Below, piece after piece: positions 18,617 through 26,327 of a DNA stretch of 64,000 nucleotides. The notes below the pieces were generated by a model that was not told the origin of the DNA, made no database searches, and saw nothing but the letters and a program-made list of their open reading frames with translations. This DNA comes from DASRJW01 sp964567755 (GTDB taxonomy: Bacteria > Krumholzibacteriota > Krumholzibacteriia > G020349025): the NCBI GenBank assembly GCA_964567755.1, contig CAZMNW010000020.1:62001-126000 (forward strand), given 5' to 3'. The position numbers and the translations under genes are program-made. Positions within the stretch are counted from its first letter, which is position 1. Each line of letters begins with the position of its first letter.

Positions 18617-19741
18617 GTGGTCCGCAGACAAATGCCAACCAGACATTGGGCAGTCGCGACGCGACTCGCCACGTTGGCACTCCTGTGGCGCTTTGACCTG
18701 GCGGCTGCGGCGGACGACACGGATGTGAGTGCTGCGACCGCGCCCCCCGGATTGTATGCGGTGCTCGAGACTTCGCTCGGCACGGTCGTCTGCGCTCTGG
18801 AGTTCGAGAAAACACCGGTCACGGTGGGAAACTTCGTCGGCTTGGCCGAGGGCCGCATCCAATTCCTCGAGCCGCGGACGCAGGAGTGGGTGAGTCGACC
18901 GTATTACGACGGCATGAAGTTCCATCGCGTGGTCAAAGATTTCGTCATTCAGGGTGGGGATCCGCTCGCGGACGGTACCGGTGGCCCGGGATACGTGTTC
19001 ATCGACGAGTTTCACCGCGAGTTGCGTCACGACCGTCCCGGCGTGCTGTCGATGGCGAACTCGGGCCCCGGGACGAACGGCAGCCAATTTTTCATCACCC
19101 TCGCCAAACTTTCGTACTTGGACGGCCGGCACACCGTGTTCGGCCATGTCGTCCACGGGATGGACGTGCTGCAACGCATCGCCAGCCAGCCGATGACGGG
19201 GAACGACCAATCGGCGCCGGTGGTCGAAGTCGTGCTGCGCAAGGTGAGCGTGATCCGGCGCGGTGCGGCGGCCGCAAGCTACGATCCAGTGGCAGCCTTC
19301 GAACGCCAAGACGAGATCATGGCCGAGCGCGAAGTGCAGCGACAAGTTCAGGCGGCTCTTTTTCGCGCCGCCCTGGACAAGGAAATGGTGCATGCGCAGG
19401 CCACCGCGAATGGTGTGCAGTACGTCGTCCGGTCCGAAGGGCAGGGGGTGCTGCCCGAGGGCGGCGACCAGGTGTTGGTGCATTACGTCGGTTACTTGGA
19501 AGACGGGACCAAGTTCGACTCCAGTTACGATCGCGGCCAGCCGTTCCAGTTTCCCGTGGGGCAGGGACGCGTCATTCCCGGACTCGACGAGATCTGCGGC
19601 ACCATGCGTCCCGGCGAAAAGCGCCGCGTCGTCGTCCCTGCGGGCATGGCGTACGGGGATCATGGCGCCAAGAAGTTTGGGATTCCTCCCAAAGCTAATC
19701 TGATCTTCGACGTCGAGCTCATCGAGATCGTGCGTCATTGA
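18617..19741 (+). CDS. Cyclophilin-FKBP fusion peptidyl-prolyl isomerase, exported
   Basis: 374 residues from a GTG at 18617 with GGAGGAAAGG upstream; ATG at 18632 is the alternative. A signal-like hydrophobic stretch (VATRLATLALLWRFDLAAAA) precedes a complete cyclophilin domain (about 45-210: YYDGMKFHRVVKDFVIQGGDP, MANSGPGTNGSQFFIT, YLDGRHTVFGHVVHGMDV). A linker follows (about 215-260), then a complete FKBP domain (VLVHYVGYLEDGTKFDSSYDR, QGRVIPGLDEICGTMRPGEKR, AYGDHGAKKFGIPPKANLIF). Both catalytic folds look intact. Dual-family immunophilins of this order are known but uncommon. Its 3' end overlaps the convergent amidohydrolase-like gene by 23 bases. Confidence 0.9.
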   Translation: MVRRQMPTRHWAVATRLATLALLWRFDLAAAADDTDVSAATAPPGLYAVLETSLGTVVCALEFEKTPVTVGNFVGLAEGRIQFLEPRTQEWVSRPYYDGMKFHRVVKDFVIQGGDPLADGTGGPGYVFIDEFHRELRHDRPGVLSMANSGPGTNGSQFFITLAKLSYLDGRHTVFGHVVHGMDVLQRIASQPMTGNDQSAPVVEVVLRKVSVIRRGAAAASYDPVAAFERQDEIMAEREVQRQVQAALFRAALDKEMVHAQATANGVQYVVRSEGQGVLPEGGDQVLVHYVGYLEDGTKFDSSYDRGQPFQFPVGQGRVIPGLDEICGTMRPGEKRRVVVPAGMAYGDHGAKKFGIPPKANLIFDVELIEIVRH

Positions 19742-21386
19742 CACGGAGCTCGGCTGCAGTGCGCAGCTCGCCGCGGCGCACGACGCCCTGCAGCGCGCGC
19801 AGGTTGCGGATGTCCACGAACGGATCGGCGTCCAGCAGCAAGAGATCGGCACGTTTCCCGCGTTCGATGCTGCCGCATTCCGCCGTTTGCCCCAGAGCCT
19901 CTGCCCCGCCTGCGGTCGCTGCGCGCAGCACCTCCAGGGCGGTCATTCCCGCCGCCTGTGTGGCTTCCATCTCGGCGTAAATCGACACGCCGTGCAAGAC
20001 TCCGCGCTCTCCGGCAGCGCTGCCCAAGGCGATGGGAATTCCGGCGGCCTGGACGCGGCGCAAGTTGGCGGCGCGTCGGTCGATGACCTGCTGCGGTTGC
20101 ATCGCGGGCGCCAGCGTTGCGGTGTAGATCGTGCCGGAGTGCTGGGCGAGCGCCAGGAACTCCGCGTCGATCGGTTCGTCGATCTCGCTCTCGAGAACGT
20201 CGACGCCGGCACCGAGCGCCGTCTTGGCATCCTCGAGGCGGGTTACCTGAGCCACGATGCGCATGCCGCGAGCACGAGCCTCCTCGATCGCCGCACGCAT
20301 GGCCTTCTGCGACAGGTGCCCCCGCCGCCCCGCGACGCGAGCGCTGGGGGCGAACGCGATCACGACGGCATCGGCGCCCTGCGATGCGAGGTAGCGCACC
20401 GCTTCCTCGGCTGCGCGCGCGCTCGCGATGGGCAGGAGTTGCTTTTCGCCTGGCAAGTCGAGAGCCGGGGCGAAGGCGGCAAGCCGCGGACCCGCGGCAA
20501 GGACGTGCGGGCGATCGGTGGCGAGGCTGTCGCGCACGACCCAAGTCCAGGCGAAGCCGCCGGCGTCGAAGACGGTGGTCACACCCGCGGCCAAGTGGGC
20601 GCGAAAGAAGCGCTCGGGGTGTGTGCGCAGGTCGCTCGCGACCTCGGCGTACGATGGCGCGCCCGAATCGGTTCCTTCGCCGTTCGTCCCGCCCGATTGC
20701 GACAAGTGCACTCGCGCATCGACGAGACCCGGGACGATCCAGGTGCCGGTCGCGTCGACGATTTCGGCATCCGCGGGCACGGGACACTCTCCGACACACT
20801 CGATGCGTCCAGCGCGTACGAGGATCGTGGCGCCAACGTGGGGAGGGGCGCCGCCCCCTTGCCACACGAGGCCGCCGACAAGCGCGAGTGGCGGCGGCGG
20901 TGTTCCCGCCGGCGCGTCGAAGGCGCTCGTCATCGCGATGCGCCAGCCGGCCGGTGTGCGCACGAAAACGCGCTCGGACAGTCCCGTGTGCTCGTCGGTG
21001 CCATAGACGACCCGATAGCGATACGTGCCGTAGACCACGCCGGGCAGCACCGAGACGAGACGCATCGCCCGCGCATCGAACACGTCCGGCCACGAATCGT
21101 CACTGGCCTGGCTCGCGTGTGCCTCGTATCCGAGGCGCATCCCTCCTGGGCCGGTGCGCGCCAGTGTTTCTGCCCGCAAGTAGGTCGCGAGATACGCGTT
21201 TCGATCTCGGCGCCGGATGGCGTCCAGGTTGGCGATGAACACGCGACGGGCAGCGCCTACGTCCGCGGAATCGAGTGGCGCAGGTTGTGCAGAGGAGGGA
21301 ATCGGGGCAGAGCCGAAGGCCCAAGCGATGACGGCCCCGCGGCCCCAGAGCCGGAGCGTGGTGGTGAGCGAACAGTGGGAAGGCAT
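19719..21386 (-). CDS. SnoaL-like domain fused to a degenerate amidohydrolase (probable pseudo-enzyme)
   Basis: 555 residues with signal peptide (RGAVIAWAFGSAPIPSSAQP). Residues about 40-165 look like an NTF2/SnoaL/DUF4440 domain (VFIANLDAIRRRDRNAYLATY, FVRTPAGWRIAMTSAF). Residues about 170-555 have the overall frame of a metal-dependent amidohydrolase: VPGLVDARVHL, GVTTVFDAGG, AAIEEARARGMRI, SIERGKRADLLLLDADP. The metal ligands are largely gone. DxHxH reads DARVH, the carboxylated lysine segment reads GADAVVIAF, the expected histidine segments read VAQVT and DVLESEIDE, and LGTDAG reads LGSAAG. The gene is intact, so it may be a binding or structural protein. The last 23 bases overlap the convergent isomerase gene. 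Confidence 0.75.
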   Translation of the reverse strand: MPSHCSLTTTLRLWGRGAVIAWAFGSAPIPSSAQPAPLDSADVGAARRVFIANLDAIRRRDRNAYLATYLRAETLARTGPGGMRLGYEAHASQASDDSWPDVFDARAMRLVSVLPGVVYGTYRYRVVYGTDEHTGLSERVFVRTPAGWRIAMTSAFDAPAGTPPPPLALVGGLVWQGGGAPPHVGATILVRAGRIECVGECPVPADAEIVDATGTWIVPGLVDARVHLSQSGGTNGEGTDSGAPSYAEVASDLRTHPERFFRAHLAAGVTTVFDAGGFAWTWVVRDSLATDRPHVLAAGPRLAAFAPALDLPGEKQLLPIASARAAEEAVRYLASQGADAVVIAFAPSARVAGRRGHLSQKAMRAAIEEARARGMRIVAQVTRLEDAKTALGAGVDVLESEIDEPIDAEFLALAQHSGTIYTATLAPAMQPQQVIDRRAANLRRVQAAGIPIALGSAAGERGVLHGVSIYAEMEATQAAGMTALEVLRAATAGGAEALGQTAECGSIERGKRADLLLLDADPFVDIRNLRALQGVVRRGELRTAAELRVNDARSR

Positions 21387-21562
21387 GCTCGGACCCCTTT
21401 CTTGCGACGCCCGCGACCCAGAGCCCACACGGGGGGAGCCGAATCCTGACCTCATCCCGCGCGGCTCGCCCGGAGGCCACCGGGTGCCCGGTGAGCCGGA
21501 TCCAGGGGCGGACGTTACATTTAATTTGCGACCAGGAGGCGTCATCCCGCCGGCGGCCTCGG

Positions 21563-21568
21563 TATAAT
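21563..21568 (+). promoter_or_regulatory. TATAAT -10 box before the small cysteine-rich secreted protein
   Basis: A consensus TATAAT stands in GC-rich surroundings about 80 bases before the start at 21648. No good -35 hexamer lies 16-18 bases upstream (the region reads CGTCAT), so an activator may be needed. Confidence 0.4.
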
Positions 21569-21647
21569 GTGACACTTCGGAACGGCTTGGGAGAGCGCCT
21601 CGGCGCATTCCGAACGTGAATGGACACGACCCAGGAGGATGTGGAAC

Positions 21648-22118
21648 GTGCGTACCCTCAAGATCTCTGCACTGGTCATGATGATTTTCGCTTTCGCTGC
21701 ATCGGTGGCCTTCGCTGGTGGTTCGGCTTGCACTGCTTCCAAGCAAGTGAATGCCGGCGCGTCCGACAACGCTTGCCTGTCGACGGTGTTCGCCGGCGCG
21801 GGCAACTCCTGCTCCGCCAGCAAGGCCAAGCTCGCCGCGCTCGTGGATATCGAAGCAACCCGTTTGCCCTCCGGTGGGCTCGTGGTCATGTACAAGGGCA
21901 AGACCGAAGACGCCGTGGCGTACCTGCAGGCGGCTGCCTGCGGCTCGCCGGAGAACTTCTGCTGCCCGTTGACGCGTCAGCTGGCTTCTACGCCGAACGC
22001 CAAGGTCGAGATCGCCAAGATCGCCCAAGGCGCGGTCATTGTCGTCAGCGCCGCCGAAAAGACGGTGGTCGACCAGTACGAGCAGTCCTTCTTGACCCTT
22101 GCTTCCGCCTCGCACTAA
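21648..22118 (+). CDS. Small secreted cysteine-containing protein of unknown function
   Basis: 156 residues. The GTG at 21648 is preferred: AGGAGG ends nine bases before it, whereas the in-frame ATG at 21639 lies immediately against AGGAGG, too close to initiate well. A clear signal peptide (LKISALVMMIFAFAASVAFAG) leaves a mature chain with six cysteines (SACT, NACL, NSCS, AAACGS, NFCCPL), suited to disulfides or metal binding. The C-terminus (AKVEIAKIAQGAVIVVSAAEK) looks alpha/beta. I do not recognise a family. It has its own -10 box upstream and an intrinsic terminator 27 bases after the stop, so it is a one-gene unit and possibly well expressed. Confidence 0.65.
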   Translation: MRTLKISALVMMIFAFAASVAFAGGSACTASKQVNAGASDNACLSTVFAGAGNSCSASKAKLAALVDIEATRLPSGGLVVMYKGKTEDAVAYLQAAACGSPENFCCPLTRQLASTPNAKVEIAKIAQGAVIVVSAAEKTVVDQYEQSFLTLASASH

Positions 22119-22144
22119 GACGCAGGCAATGCGTCCTTGACCGG

Positions 22145-22181
22145 CCGAGACCTCCGATGCGTCGGGGGTCTCGGCATTTTT
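22145..22181 (+). terminator. Intrinsic terminator after the small secreted protein
   Basis: CCGAGACC pairs with GGTCTCGG and the inner CCGA pairs with TCGG around a short loop, followed by CATTTTT. The following gene starts only 11 bases beyond, so that gene is either read through from here or has an overlapping promoter. Confidence 0.75.
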
Positions 22182-22191
22182 GGGGAGTGGA

Positions 22192-23379
22192 ATGAAAATG
22201 CGCCATGCCGCCGCGCTCGCGGGCAAAATGTCCAGGGTGGTCACCGTGGTCCTCGTGATCGCGTGTGCGCGTGATGCGCGCGCGGATCCAATCGGCAACA
22301 TTCCCCGCGTCCAAATGGTCCGTGCCTTCCCGCGCCTCACGTTCGAGCGACCGGTCTTCATCACGCATGCAGGCGACGACGACCGACTGTTCGTCGTCGA
22401 GCAGGGTGGCCGCATCCTCGTCTTCCCCGCCGAAGCCGGCGCCGAGTCGACGCGCGTGTTCCTCGACCTCGGCACCCGGGTGCGAACGGAGCACAACGAA
22501 GAGGGGTTGCTGGCGTTGGCCTTTCATCCGCAGTACTCGACGCGTGGCACGTTCTTCGTCTTCTACTCGGCATCGAATCCACGCCGTGGAGTGTTGTCGC
22601 GCTTCGACGTCGATGCGCGCGATCCGACTCGCGCCCGGCTCGAATCAGAAACGGTGCTGCTCGAGGTGCCGAAGCGCTGGGGGAACCACAACGGTGCGAC
22701 CTTGCTCTTCGGACCCGACGGGTTTCTCTACCTGAGCTTGGGCGACGGCGGTTCGGCGGGTGACCCGCTCGATGCCGGTCAGGACCTCGGGTCGTTGCTG
22801 GGAAAGATCCTGCGACTCGACGTCGACCGTGGCACCGGAACGCGAGCCTATGCCATCCCCGCCGATAACCCGTTCGCAGGCACGGAAGGGGCGCGCCCCG
22901 AGATCTGGGCCTATGGCTTGCGCAACGCCTGGCGCATGAGCTTCGACCGCGAGACTGGCGATCTGTGGGCGGGCGACGTGGGACAAAATCAATGGGAAGA
23001 GATCGACCGCATCGTGCGCGGAGGGAACTACGGCTGGCGCATTCGCGAGGGTGCGCACGTGTTCCGTCACGGCACGGCGCGCACCCCGCTCATCGACCCG
23101 GTGTTCGCATACGGTCGCGACGAGGGAGCGTGCGTCGTCGGCGGGTATGTCTATCGCGGCACGCGGATGCGAGGTCTGGCGGGGGCGTACGTGTACGCCG
23201 ACTACGTCACCGGGACGATTTGGGCGCTGCGGGCACGCGGGGATACGGTGCTCGTGCAGCGCGAGATCCTGTCGCAGCCGCTCAACATCTCGTCCTTCGG
23301 CGAAGGGCGGGACGGCGAGATCTATCTCTGCGCCTTCGACGGACGGATCTATAGGCTCGAGGAAGCGACCGGGCCGTGA
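22192..23379 (+). CDS. PQQ-type sugar (glucose/sorbosone) dehydrogenase-like protein, secreted
   Basis: 395 residues, normal length for the soluble GSDH family. A signal peptide (VVTVVLVIACARDARA) precedes a six-bladed beta-propeller with the family's landmarks: FERPVFITHAGDDDRLFVVEQ, EEGLLALAFHPQY, KRWGNHNGATLLFGPDGFLYLSLGDGG, LLGKILRLDVD, PEIWAYGLRNAWRMSFDRETG, AGDVGQNQWEEID and GGNYGWRIREG. The histidine/asparagine segment (NHNG) and arginine segment (LRNAWR) that line the PQQ pocket are present. Cofactor and substrate are inferred; many such homologues have never been shown to oxidise sugar. ATG at 22192 has GGGGAG upstream. Confidence 0.85.
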   Translation: MKMRHAAALAGKMSRVVTVVLVIACARDARADPIGNIPRVQMVRAFPRLTFERPVFITHAGDDDRLFVVEQGGRILVFPAEAGAESTRVFLDLGTRVRTEHNEEGLLALAFHPQYSTRGTFFVFYSASNPRRGVLSRFDVDARDPTRARLESETVLLEVPKRWGNHNGATLLFGPDGFLYLSLGDGGSAGDPLDAGQDLGSLLGKILRLDVDRGTGTRAYAIPADNPFAGTEGARPEIWAYGLRNAWRMSFDRETGDLWAGDVGQNQWEEIDRIVRGGNYGWRIREGAHVFRHGTARTPLIDPVFAYGRDEGACVVGGYVYRGTRMRGLAGAYVYADYVTGTIWALRARGDTVLVQREILSQPLNISSFGEGRDGEIYLCAFDGRIYRLEEATGP

Positions 23380-23505
23380 ATCCCATTGCCTCCGCGCGTT
23401 CGCATCCCTAGCATGATCGGAGAGGCCACCGTTCTGCGCCGCCCCCCGCATCGTATGGGTCGAGAGCCGGCGCCCACGCACCGTTCGACGAGCCAGGAGG
23501 CCACC

Positions 23506-24303
23506 ATGCCCAAGATGCACGAGGTCGACTACAAGATCTTCGGTGACGACATGCAGTTCGTGGAGATCGAACTCGATCCGCAGGAAGCGGTGGTGGCGGA
23601 AGCCGGCGGCATGATGTACATGCAGGACGACATCGAGATGGACACGATCTTCGGCACCGGCAACCAGAACCAGGGATTCCTGGGATCGTTGCTCGGCGCC
23701 GGCAAGCGTGTGCTCACCGGCGAATCGTTGTTCATGACCGTGTTCCACAACGAGGGCAATGGCAAGCGCAGCGTGGCCTTCGCGTCGCCGATCCCCGGCA
23801 AGGTCGTGCCGCTCAACTTGGCGCAGCTGGGTGGCGAGATGATCACGCAGAAGGATGCATTCCTGGCGGCGGCGCGCGGGGTGGAAATCGGCATCGCCTT
23901 CCAGAAGAAGCTCGGCGTCGGCTTCTTCGGCGGCGAGGGCTTCATCATGCAGCGCCTGCAGGGCGACGGCTTCGCTTTCGTCAATGCCTGCGGCACGCTG
24001 ATCGAGCGCGTGCTGGCTCCGGGCGAGAGCCTGCGCGTCGACACCGGCTGTCTGGTGGCGTTGCAACCGAGCGTCAGCTACGACGTGCAGTACGTCGGCA
24101 AGATCAAGACCGCGCTCTTCGGCGGTGAAGGGCTGTTCTTCGCCCAGCTCCGCGGCCCCGGGCGTGTGTGGTTGCAATCGCTGCCCTTCGGCCGCTTGGC
24201 GAGCCGGATCTACGCTGCGGCGCCGCGCGGCGGCGGCCGCGGTCGCGAAGAGGGCTCGATCTTGGGCGCGCTGGGCAACATGCTCGACGGCGACGGACGC
24301 TAA
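23506..24303 (+). CDS. TIGR00266/AIM24-family protein
   Basis: 265 residues. Family features are the N-terminal DYKIFGDDMQFVEIELDPQE, EAGGMMYMQDDIEMDT, GSLLGAGKRVLTGESLFMTVF, VNACGTLIERVLAPGESLRVD and the ending QSLPFGRLASRIYA. This beta-helical cytoplasmic family is widespread and related to mitochondrial AIM24; its bacterial function is unknown. ATG at 23506 is chosen for the CAGGAGG seven bases before it rather than upstream in-frame codons. The C-terminal about 20 residues are Gly/Arg-rich then a short hydrophobic helix. Confidence 0.85.
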   Translation: MPKMHEVDYKIFGDDMQFVEIELDPQEAVVAEAGGMMYMQDDIEMDTIFGTGNQNQGFLGSLLGAGKRVLTGESLFMTVFHNEGNGKRSVAFASPIPGKVVPLNLAQLGGEMITQKDAFLAAARGVEIGIAFQKKLGVGFFGGEGFIMQRLQGDGFAFVNACGTLIERVLAPGESLRVDTGCLVALQPSVSYDVQYVGKIKTALFGGEGLFFAQLRGPGRVWLQSLPFGRLASRIYAAAPRGGGRGREEGSILGALGNMLDGDGR

Positions 24304-24471
24304 GCGGGCTTGTGTACGAGCATCAATATGCGCACCCTGGCTCGGGCCGGACGCGGGGTGTGCGCCTGGATCCCGTACGCGGACGCCGGAAGCGACCGTT
24401 GTTCGGCTACACTTTCAAGCGAATATGAGTTACCACCCTCACCCCTCCGGGTCCTCCTTGCCCTCGAGTTG

Positions 24472-24487
24472 TGAGTAAAATTACTCA
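24472..24487. promoter_or_regulatory. Palindromic operator-like site TGAGTAA-AA-TTACTCA
   Basis: A 7-base inverted repeat with a 2-base spacer lies three bases before the start codon of the decayed ATPase gene. A further half-site TGAGTAAA begins at 24493 inside that gene. The AT-rich dyad stands out from its GC-rich setting and may be an autoregulatory operator left behind with the gene remnant. The rest of the gap 24304-24911 holds only the gene remnants described separately. Confidence 0.45.
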
Positions 24488-24489
24488 GC

Positions 24490-24845
24490 ATGGTGAGTAA
24501 ATCGTCAACCCCCGAGTTCCAGAGGGAATACGCGGCGACCCTGGCCGAGCGCCTGAAGGAGCCGCGGCGCCTGCTGCAGGTGGTCGCCGGGCCGCGTCAG
24601 GTTGGCAAGACCACCCTCGTCGAGCAGGTGCTGGCTGGCCTGAAGCGCCCCGAGGTCTTCGTCTCCGCGGACGAGCCCACCTTGCGCTTGAGGAAGTGCT
24701 GGATCATCTGAATGCCGATTAGAAGGCGTCATGGCAGTTCATCGTTGGGCGAGAATCCGTGACCAGTCCGGACAAAGAGGAGAAGGCGACACAGACGGTG
24801 CTCGAGCAGGCCGAAGTGCTGTCGCAGGAATGGGCGAGCGCATGA
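24490..24845 (+). pseudogene. Decayed AAA+ ATPase (DUF4143-type) gene
   Basis: The first 73 codons (24490-24711) match the N-terminus of the stand-alone AAA+ ATP-binding proteins that carry DUF4143: FQREYAATLAERLKEPRRLL, then VVAGPRQVGKTTLVEQVL with an intact Walker A, then FVSADEP. The frame then ends in an unrelated LRKCWII after which nothing of the usual roughly 400-residue protein remains. A second short fragment in another frame (24732-24845, beginning WQFIVGRESVTSPDKEEK and ending at a TGA) may be a piece of the same or a neighbouring lost gene. The locus looks like a small mobile or toxin-antitoxin-like cassette that has mostly been deleted. Confidence 0.6.
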
Positions 24846-24911
24846 AGAGGTTGCCGGACCCTGGCGCGCGCCTGGTATCATGAAGGGGTCACTCGAAGAC
24901 CGGGGGAAATG

Positions 24912-25337
24912 GTGCCAACCTACGATTATCTCTGCGAGCAGGGCCACCGATTCGAAGCGTTCCAGTCGATGAAGGACGAGCCGCTCAAGGCTTGCGTGGA
25001 ATGTGGTGCCGGTGTGAAGCGGCTCATCGGGCCTGGTGCCGGCTTCCTCTTTCGCGGTGACGGTTTCTACATCACCGACTACCGCTCGAAGACCTATCAG
25101 GACAAGGCCAAGGCCGATGCCAGTGGATCCGCCAAGAGCGAGGGCAAAGCCGAGACGAGCGGCGGGTCCAAAGCGGACTCCGGCAAGCCTGCTGCGGACA
25201 AAGCCACCGGGCGGGGCGCAGAGAAGTCGAACACCGAGAAACCGCGCGCCGAGAAATCGAGCGACAAGTCCGGCAGCGACAAATCGGCCGCCGACAAGTC
25301 CTCGGCAAGCAAGAAGACTCGAGGTTCCGACACGTAG
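24912..25337 (+). CDS. FmdB-family zinc-ribbon protein with long Lys/Ser-rich tail
   Basis: 141 residues from the GTG at 24912, which gives the family's canonical start MPTYDYLCEQGH; the ATG three bases earlier would sit too close to the GGGGG ribosome site. The zinc ribbon has CEQGH and CVECG (about 8-12 and 32-36), with FEAFQSMKDEPL between them and the loop GAGFLFRGDGFYITDYRS after, all standard for the FmdB/CxxC_CxxC_SSSS family. The remaining about 75 residues are repetitive ADK/AEK/SDK sequence and likely disordered. Family function is unsettled; it was first noted as a putative regulator in the formamidase/acetamidase operon. Confidence 0.85.
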   Translation: MPTYDYLCEQGHRFEAFQSMKDEPLKACVECGAGVKRLIGPGAGFLFRGDGFYITDYRSKTYQDKAKADASGSAKSEGKAETSGGSKADSGKPAADKATGRGAEKSNTEKPRAEKSSDKSGSDKSAADKSSASKKTRGSDT

Positions 25338-25353
25338 TCGAATGCGCTCGAGC

Positions 25354-26181
25354 TCACGTGTGCAAGAACGCAGGGAGAAAACGCACGATCGAGAGCAGGA
25401 AGCCGGCGACCGTCACCACCAGCAAGCCGAGCGCGGCGAGTTGAACACCACGGCCTTCCGGACGCTCACGCGCGCCACGCACTCTCAGCCCGAAGACGAA
25501 GCCGGTGAGGAAGCCGCCCAGGTGCGCCCAGTTGTCGACGCCGCGCATGAACAGGCCGAAAGCGAAGAGCACTACCGCCCAAGTGACGAATTGTTGCGTC
25601 AGCACGTCGCGCGTACCGCCCCGGCGCCGGCGGAATGCGATCATGCCACCCAAGAGACCGAAGATCGAACCCGAAGCACCGATGGACGGTCCGTTGCCGA
25701 GCAGACTCGAGGCCAGGAAGCCACCGGCGCCGGCCAGACTGTAGAGCACGAAGAATCGCGCCGGCCCCAGCTCTTCTTCGGCGAACGTGCCGAGTTGCCG
25801 GATCCACATCACGTTGAAAAAGATGTGCAGCAAGCCCCCGTGCAAATAGACTGCCGTCAATAGCGTCCACCAATGACCGAGCTCGATGCTGGGACGGCCG
25901 GTCATGCCGAGCAGATACAGGGCGCGCGAGCTCGGCGACAGGATCCCCATCAGTCCGCCCGAAGGCGCGAGCGCCGCGCGCAAATCGAGCGCGACACTGG
26001 CGACGAAGAGCACGATGCACGTAATCGTGATCAACGGCACGAGCTTCAGGTGGTGACCGAAGAGGCGTTGCAGGCGTGGGCCGGCTCCCCACAAGCCGGG
26101 GCGCATGGTGCCGCAATACGGACAGCGCGGTTCGTCGTCGCTGATGAGTTTTCTGCAGCTCGGGCAGAGCATGGCCGGCAT
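25354..26181 (-). CDS. Rhomboid-family intramembrane serine protease with N-terminal zinc ribbon
   Basis: 275 residues. The N-terminus has a treble-clef-like zinc ribbon (MLCPSCRKLI, RCPYCGT). Six to seven hydrophobic segments follow with the rhomboid marks: WWTLLTAVYLHGGLLHIFFNVMW, the GxSx serine motif in GASGSIFGLLGGM, and the catalytic histidine in NWAHLGGFLTGFVFG. The asparagine of HIFFN completes the oxyanion site. Rhomboids cleave single-pass membrane proteins. ATG at 26181 is preferred because GGGAGG lies six bases upstream; the frame is open further but without a site. Confidence 0.88.
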   Translation of the reverse strand: MPAMLCPSCRKLISDDEPRCPYCGTMRPGLWGAGPRLQRLFGHHLKLVPLITITCIVLFVASVALDLRAALAPSGGLMGILSPSSRALYLLGMTGRPSIELGHWWTLLTAVYLHGGLLHIFFNVMWIRQLGTFAEEELGPARFFVLYSLAGAGGFLASSLLGNGPSIGASGSIFGLLGGMIAFRRRRGGTRDVLTQQFVTWAVVLFAFGLFMRGVDNWAHLGGFLTGFVFGLRVRGARERPEGRGVQLAALGLLVVTVAGFLLSIVRFLPAFLHT

Positions 26182-26327
26182 GAGGAACCTCCCGGCGGGC
26201 ATTCTAGCCGGTCGTGGCAGGCCAGAGTATCCTGCAGGCGCAAACGTGACCGCGGCGCCGTGGCTTTGGCGCCGGCGCAAAATCGTCGCAAGGACGGGGC
26301 CCGAGTCACTGTGGAATCGTGGTGCCG

